Shown here: in pieces, positions 6,572 through 7,396 of the stretch | Position numbering within the stretch: the first letter of the stretch is position 1 | Layout of the letters: each line of letters opens with the position of its first letter | NCBI GenBank assembly: GCA_018064545.1 | Contig: JAGHUY010000029.1 | Location: 1 to 7,396 of the forward strand | Source: Candidatus Apopatosoma intestinale | Lineage (GTDB): Bacteria; Bacillota; Clostridia; Oscillospirales; CAG-272 | DNA: 7,396 nucleotides | Direction: 5' to 3' | Program-made: the position numbers and the translations under genes | Notes under the pieces: model-generated | Seen by the model: only the letters and a program-made list of their open reading frames with translations | Told to the model about the DNA's origin: nothing | Database searches by the model: none

Positions 6572-6601
6572 TCGTTCTGCCGTTCGCACTGCGGCGAGCG
6601 A
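6572..6601 (+). promoter_or_regulatory. Hairpin directly after the rpsG stop codon
   Basis: TCGTTC (6572-6577) pairs with GAGCGA (6596-6601), and GCCGT (6579-6583) pairs with GCGGC (6591-6595). That gives 11 pairs with two G-U pairs and one bulged T at 6578, around a 7-base loop. No T-run follows, so it is not a standard terminator. It may protect or punctuate the mRNA between rpsG and fusA, or influence coupling; the role is unknown. Confidence 0.55.
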
Positions 6602-6638
6602 GACCATTTACCCCATGTAAAAACCAAAGGAGCATATT

Positions 6639-7396
6639 ATGCCAAGAGAATATCCACTTGAACGTACCAGAAATATCGGTATCATGGCGCACATCGACGC
6701 GGGTAAGACGACGACGACGGAACGCATTTTGTTCTATACGGGCAAAACGCACAAGATCGGCGAGACCCACGACGGTACCGCTACGATGGACTGGATGGAG
6801 CAGGAGCAGGAGAGAGGTATCACCATCACCTCCGCCGCGACCACCTGCTTTTGGAAAGATCACCGTGTCAACATCATCGATACTCCCGGACACGTTGACT
6901 TTACCGTAGAAGTTGAGCGTTCGCTCCGCGTACTGGACGGTGCTGTTACCGTTCTCTGCGCCAAGGGCGGCGTAGAACCCCAGTCCGAAACCGTATGGCG
7001 TCAGGCCGATAAGTATGGCGTTCCGAGAATGGTTTATGTCAACAAAATGGACATAACCGGTGCCGACTTCTTCCGCGTCGTGAAGATGATCCGTGACAGA
7101 TTGAAAGCCAATCCTGTCCCGATCCAGCTTCCGATCGGTAAAGAAGACACTTTCCGCGGAATCATCGACCTGATCAACATGGAAGCTGATGTATACTATG
7201 ACGACCTGGGAAAAGATATCCGCGTTGAACCCATTCCGGCGGACATGCTCTCTCTGGCCGAAGAATACCGTCAGCAGATGGTGGAATCCATTGCGGAAGA
7301 GGACGAAACGCTGTTCGAAAAGTTCTGCGCCGGTGAAGAGATCGGCAAGGACGAACTCAAAGCGGCTCTCCGTTCGGCCACCATCGCCAACAAGAT
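6639..7396 (+). CDS. fusA: Elongation factor G, N-terminal part (3' end outside window)
   Basis: EF-G is the GTPase that drives translocation of tRNA and mRNA on the ribosome and, with RRF, ribosome recycling. The 252 complete codons in the window cover most of the G domain including the start of the G' insertion. All nucleotide-binding motifs visible here are intact: G1 AHIDAGKT (17-24), switch I and G2 around RGITIT (59-64), G3 DTPGH with the catalytic His (D81, H85), and G4 NKMD (135-138). The start [15 protein letters not shown] is typical of canonical EF-G rather than the tetracycline-resistance or EF-G2 paralogues, and [10 protein letters not shown] resembles Clostridia. AAAGGAG at 6626-6632 is six bases from the ATG. 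It sits after rpsG as in the usual str operon; a tuf gene would be expected beyond the window but is not visible. Confidence 0.98.
   Translation, partial: MPREYPLERTRNIGIMAHIDAGKTTTTERILFYTGKTHKIGETHDGTATMDWMEQEQERGITITSAATTCFWKDHRVNIIDTPGHVDFTVEVERSLRVLDGAVTVLCAKGGVEPQSETVWRQADKYGVPRMVYVNKMDITGADFFRVVKMIRDRLKANPVPIQLPIGKEDTFRGIIDLINMEADVYYDDLGKDIRVEPIPADMLSLAEEYRQQMVESIAEEDETLFEKFCAGEEIGKDELKAALRSATIANK

Noticed and set aside
7020..7070. Ile (ATA codon) after the NKMD motif of EF-G where many bacteria have Arg
   Set aside because: Hydrophobic residues such as Ile are common here in Clostridia, so this is not a sign of damage or altered specificity.

Overview
This window is a core information-processing locus: the 3' end of rpoB, all of rpoC, then a separate transcription unit with a small L7Ae-family gene (ybxF type), rpsL, rpsG and the 5' part of fusA. 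All genes are on the + strand. The order rpoB-rpoC-L7Ae-like-rpsL-rpsG-fusA is the classic Firmicutes arrangement. The wording of the EF-G start, the RpoB C-terminal core and S12 ([11 protein letters not shown] start, Gram-positive-type extra segment) looks most like class Clostridia, possibly an Oscillospirales-type gut anaerobe, with moderately GC-rich genes and strong AGGAGG-type ribosome binding sites. The lineage is inferred from remembered family sequences, not from a search.

Region by region: 1-1289 holds the last 428 residues of the RNA polymerase beta subunit, ending in a very acidic 67-residue tail. After a 14-base gap comes rpoC (1304-4864, 1186 residues). An 18-bp hairpin followed by T-rich sequence (4883-4928) terminates the rpoBC unit. 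The remaining spacer (4929-5187) carries no convincing gene. It has helically spaced A-tracts, a near-consensus sigma-A-type promoter (TTGACA, 17 bp, TATAGT) and a short leader that can fold almost completely into two hairpins. The L7Ae-like gene (5188-5433), rpsL (5513-5938), rpsG (6101-6571, GTG start) and fusA (6639 to the window edge) follow as one probable operon. Its gaps are unusually rich in potential RNA structure.

Functionally, rpoBC encode the catalytic core of RNA polymerase. rpsL and rpsG encode the 30S proteins S12 (decoding centre) and S7 (head assembly and exit site). fusA encodes the translocase EF-G. The L7Ae-like protein belongs to a family that binds kink-turn RNA.

I see no mobile element, CRISPR array, tRNA or rRNA, and no new multi-gene system. 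What deserves a second look is inside the housekeeping genes: RpoC departs from near-universal motifs in the rudder, next to the catalytic loop and in the bridge helix; S12 carries Arg where Lys is normal at a streptomycin-resistance position; RpoB ends in an acidic tail with repeated acidic-triplet-Phe motifs; and the str operon leader and gaps can form hairpins and competing long-range pairings.
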